From Kangiellaceae bacterium (GTDB lineage Bacteria; Pseudomonadota; Gammaproteobacteria; Enterobacterales; Kangiellaceae), in NCBI GenBank assembly GCA_026196875.1, contig JAPHTP010000061.1, positions 1-64,000 on the forward strand: 64,000 bases of DNA. Direction: 5' to 3'. Shown in pieces: positions 63,464 to 64,000 of the stretch. The translations under genes and the position numbers were made by a program. Position 1 is the stretch's first letter, and each line of letters starts with the position of its first letter. The notes beneath the pieces are model-generated. The model was not told where the DNA came from. It was given only the letters and a program-made list of their open reading frames with translations, and made no database searches.

Positions 63464-63490
63464 GAAAAAACGCGCCTTGAACGGCGCGCT
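63464..63490 (-). terminator. terminator after tRNA-Asp
   Basis: On the minus strand GCGCGCC and GGCGCGT pair around GTTCAA, followed by six T. It lies just past the tRNA-Asp 3' end and should end the hupB/tRNA transcript before ppiD. Confidence 0.85.
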
Positions 63491-63496
63491 TAATCT

Positions 63497-63573
63497 TGGC
63501 GGAGCGGACGGGACTCGAACCCGCGACCCCCGGCGTGACAGGCCGGTATTCTAACCAGCTGAACTACCGCTCC
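63497..63573 (-). tRNA. tRNA-Asp (GTC)
   Basis: A 77-nt cloverleaf on the minus strand. The acceptor stem GGAGCGG pairs with CCGCTCC, the anticodon loop is CCTGTCACG with anticodon GTC, and the T-arm is GCGGGTTCGAGTCCCGT with the standard TTCGA loop. CCA is encoded at the 3' end. Confidence 0.97.
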
Positions 63574-63654
63574 TAATGCTCATAAGTGCAACTTATACTC
63601 TAAATGATTATTTGAATAAGTCAGAAACTAAACACAAATAATTAAGATGTAAGT

Positions 63655-63730
63655 TGGTGGGCGCTAGTGGGCTCGAACCACTGACCCTCGCCTTGTAAGG
63701 GCGATGCTCTCCCAACTGAGCTAAGCGCCC
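63655..63730 (-). tRNA. tRNA-Val (TAC)
   Basis: A 76-nt cloverleaf on the minus strand. The acceptor stem GGGCGCT pairs with AGCGCCC, anticodon TAC sits in the CCTTACAAG loop, the D-arm has AGCTCAGTTGGGAGAGC, and the T-arm contains GGTTCGAGCC. CCA is encoded. It starts only 13 bp after the hupB stop codon, with no terminator between them. Confidence 0.97.
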
Positions 63731-63743
63731 ATCAAATGGAGCG

Positions 63744-64000
63744 CTAGTTTACCGCGTCTTTAAGGCCTTTACCAGCTTTAAATCCAGGTACTCTTGCAGC
63801 TGGAATTTCGATAGTTTTACCTGTTTGTGGGTTACGACCTGTGCGCGCTGCACGATCCTTTACAGAAAACGTTCCAAAGCCAACTAAAGCTACTTGATCG
63901 CCTTTGCGAAGAGTTTCTGTAATAGAGTCAAGCATAGCGTCCAATGCTCGGCCAGCAGAAGCTTTAGAAATATCAGCGCCTGATGCAATCGCATCTACAA
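63744..64000 (-). CDS. hupB: DNA-binding protein HU-beta, 5' end beyond window
   Basis: The visible part runs from [19 protein letters not shown] to the stop, matching HU-beta from about residue 7 onward, with the DNA-binding arm [17 protein letters not shown] and the C-terminal helix GLKDAVN. The start codon lies outside the window, so the gene is partial by position and not broken. HU is a nucleoid-associated DNA-bending dimer. A lon-hupB-tRNA-ppiD arrangement is expected; lon is off the edge. Confidence 0.97.
   Translation of the reverse strand, partial: VDAIASGADISKASAGRALDAMLDSITETLRKGDQVALVGFGTFSVKDRAARTGRNPQTGKTIEIPAARVPGFKAGKGLKDAVN

Overview
This is a chromosomal segment of a moderately AT-rich Gram-negative bacterium, almost certainly a gammaproteobacterium. 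The evidence is conserved gene order: rpsP-rimM-trmD-rplS beside ffh-ypjD-yfjD; mltD-gloB-(methyltransferase)-rnhA-dnaQ; pspCBA/pspF next to sapABCDF; and hupB-tRNAs-ppiD. The TonB2/TtpC-type operon, DUF6316 protein and large TonB-dependent receptor suggest a marine, Kangiella/Aliikangiella-like lineage. That lineage is my inference and has not been tested by any search. No phage, transposase or CRISPR array was found, so the window reads as mostly vertically inherited core blocks with accessory islands between them.

Layout: 1-600, a 12-bp tandem repeat and a small membrane protein. 600-4200, the ribosomal protein/tRNA modification/SRP block on the minus strand. 4200-7260, an intergenic inverted-repeat element, then ypjD, a CNNM-type transporter and a DUF6316 protein. 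7280-19100, an envelope/haem cluster: DUF3570, DUF4266 and TlpA-like thioredoxin genes, two outer-membrane barrels, a lipoprotein combining a beta-propeller-like half with two CxxCH motifs, and a divergent three-gene operon (one-haem exported protein, two-haem LamG-like lipoprotein, Tat-exported protein). 19100-23110, a helical-repeat protein, an S9 peptidase and a zinc-ribbon membrane TPR protein. 23160-27840, dnaQ/rnhA/methyltransferase/gloB/mltD. 27857-30352, a MarR-GNAT fusion and an HDOD protein. 30528-36721, a natAB-like ABC exporter, a Yip1 protein and a MacAB-like exporter. 37140-42189, a six-gene TonB2-type energy transduction operon. 42470-52480, an accessory island with a sulfotransferase, a lipoprotein, a TPR-sulfotransferase, a radical SAM enzyme, a methyltransferase and a TonB-dependent receptor. 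53035-61393, psp and sap operons. 61582-64000, ppiD, tRNA-Asp, tRNA-Val and a truncated hupB.

Two regions best deserve follow-up as possible undescribed systems. The first is the cytochrome-like cluster at 7280-19053. Its proteins appear to span the outer membrane, the periplasm and the Tat export pathway, and five CxxCH motifs are spread over three proteins. The second is the island at 42470-52480. Its B12-type radical SAM enzyme carries two N-terminal segments resembling PqqD/RRE winged helices and lies beside a methyltransferase, two sulfotransferases and a TonB-dependent receptor, with a complete TonB/ExbB/ExbD operon next door. A peptide- or metabolite-tailoring and uptake system is a reasonable hypothesis, but I found no convincing precursor gene.

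Start codons were adjusted where a ribosome binding site and operon overlaps pointed to a shorter reading frame. These cases are stated in the entries. All assignments come from reading motifs and gene order, not from database searches.
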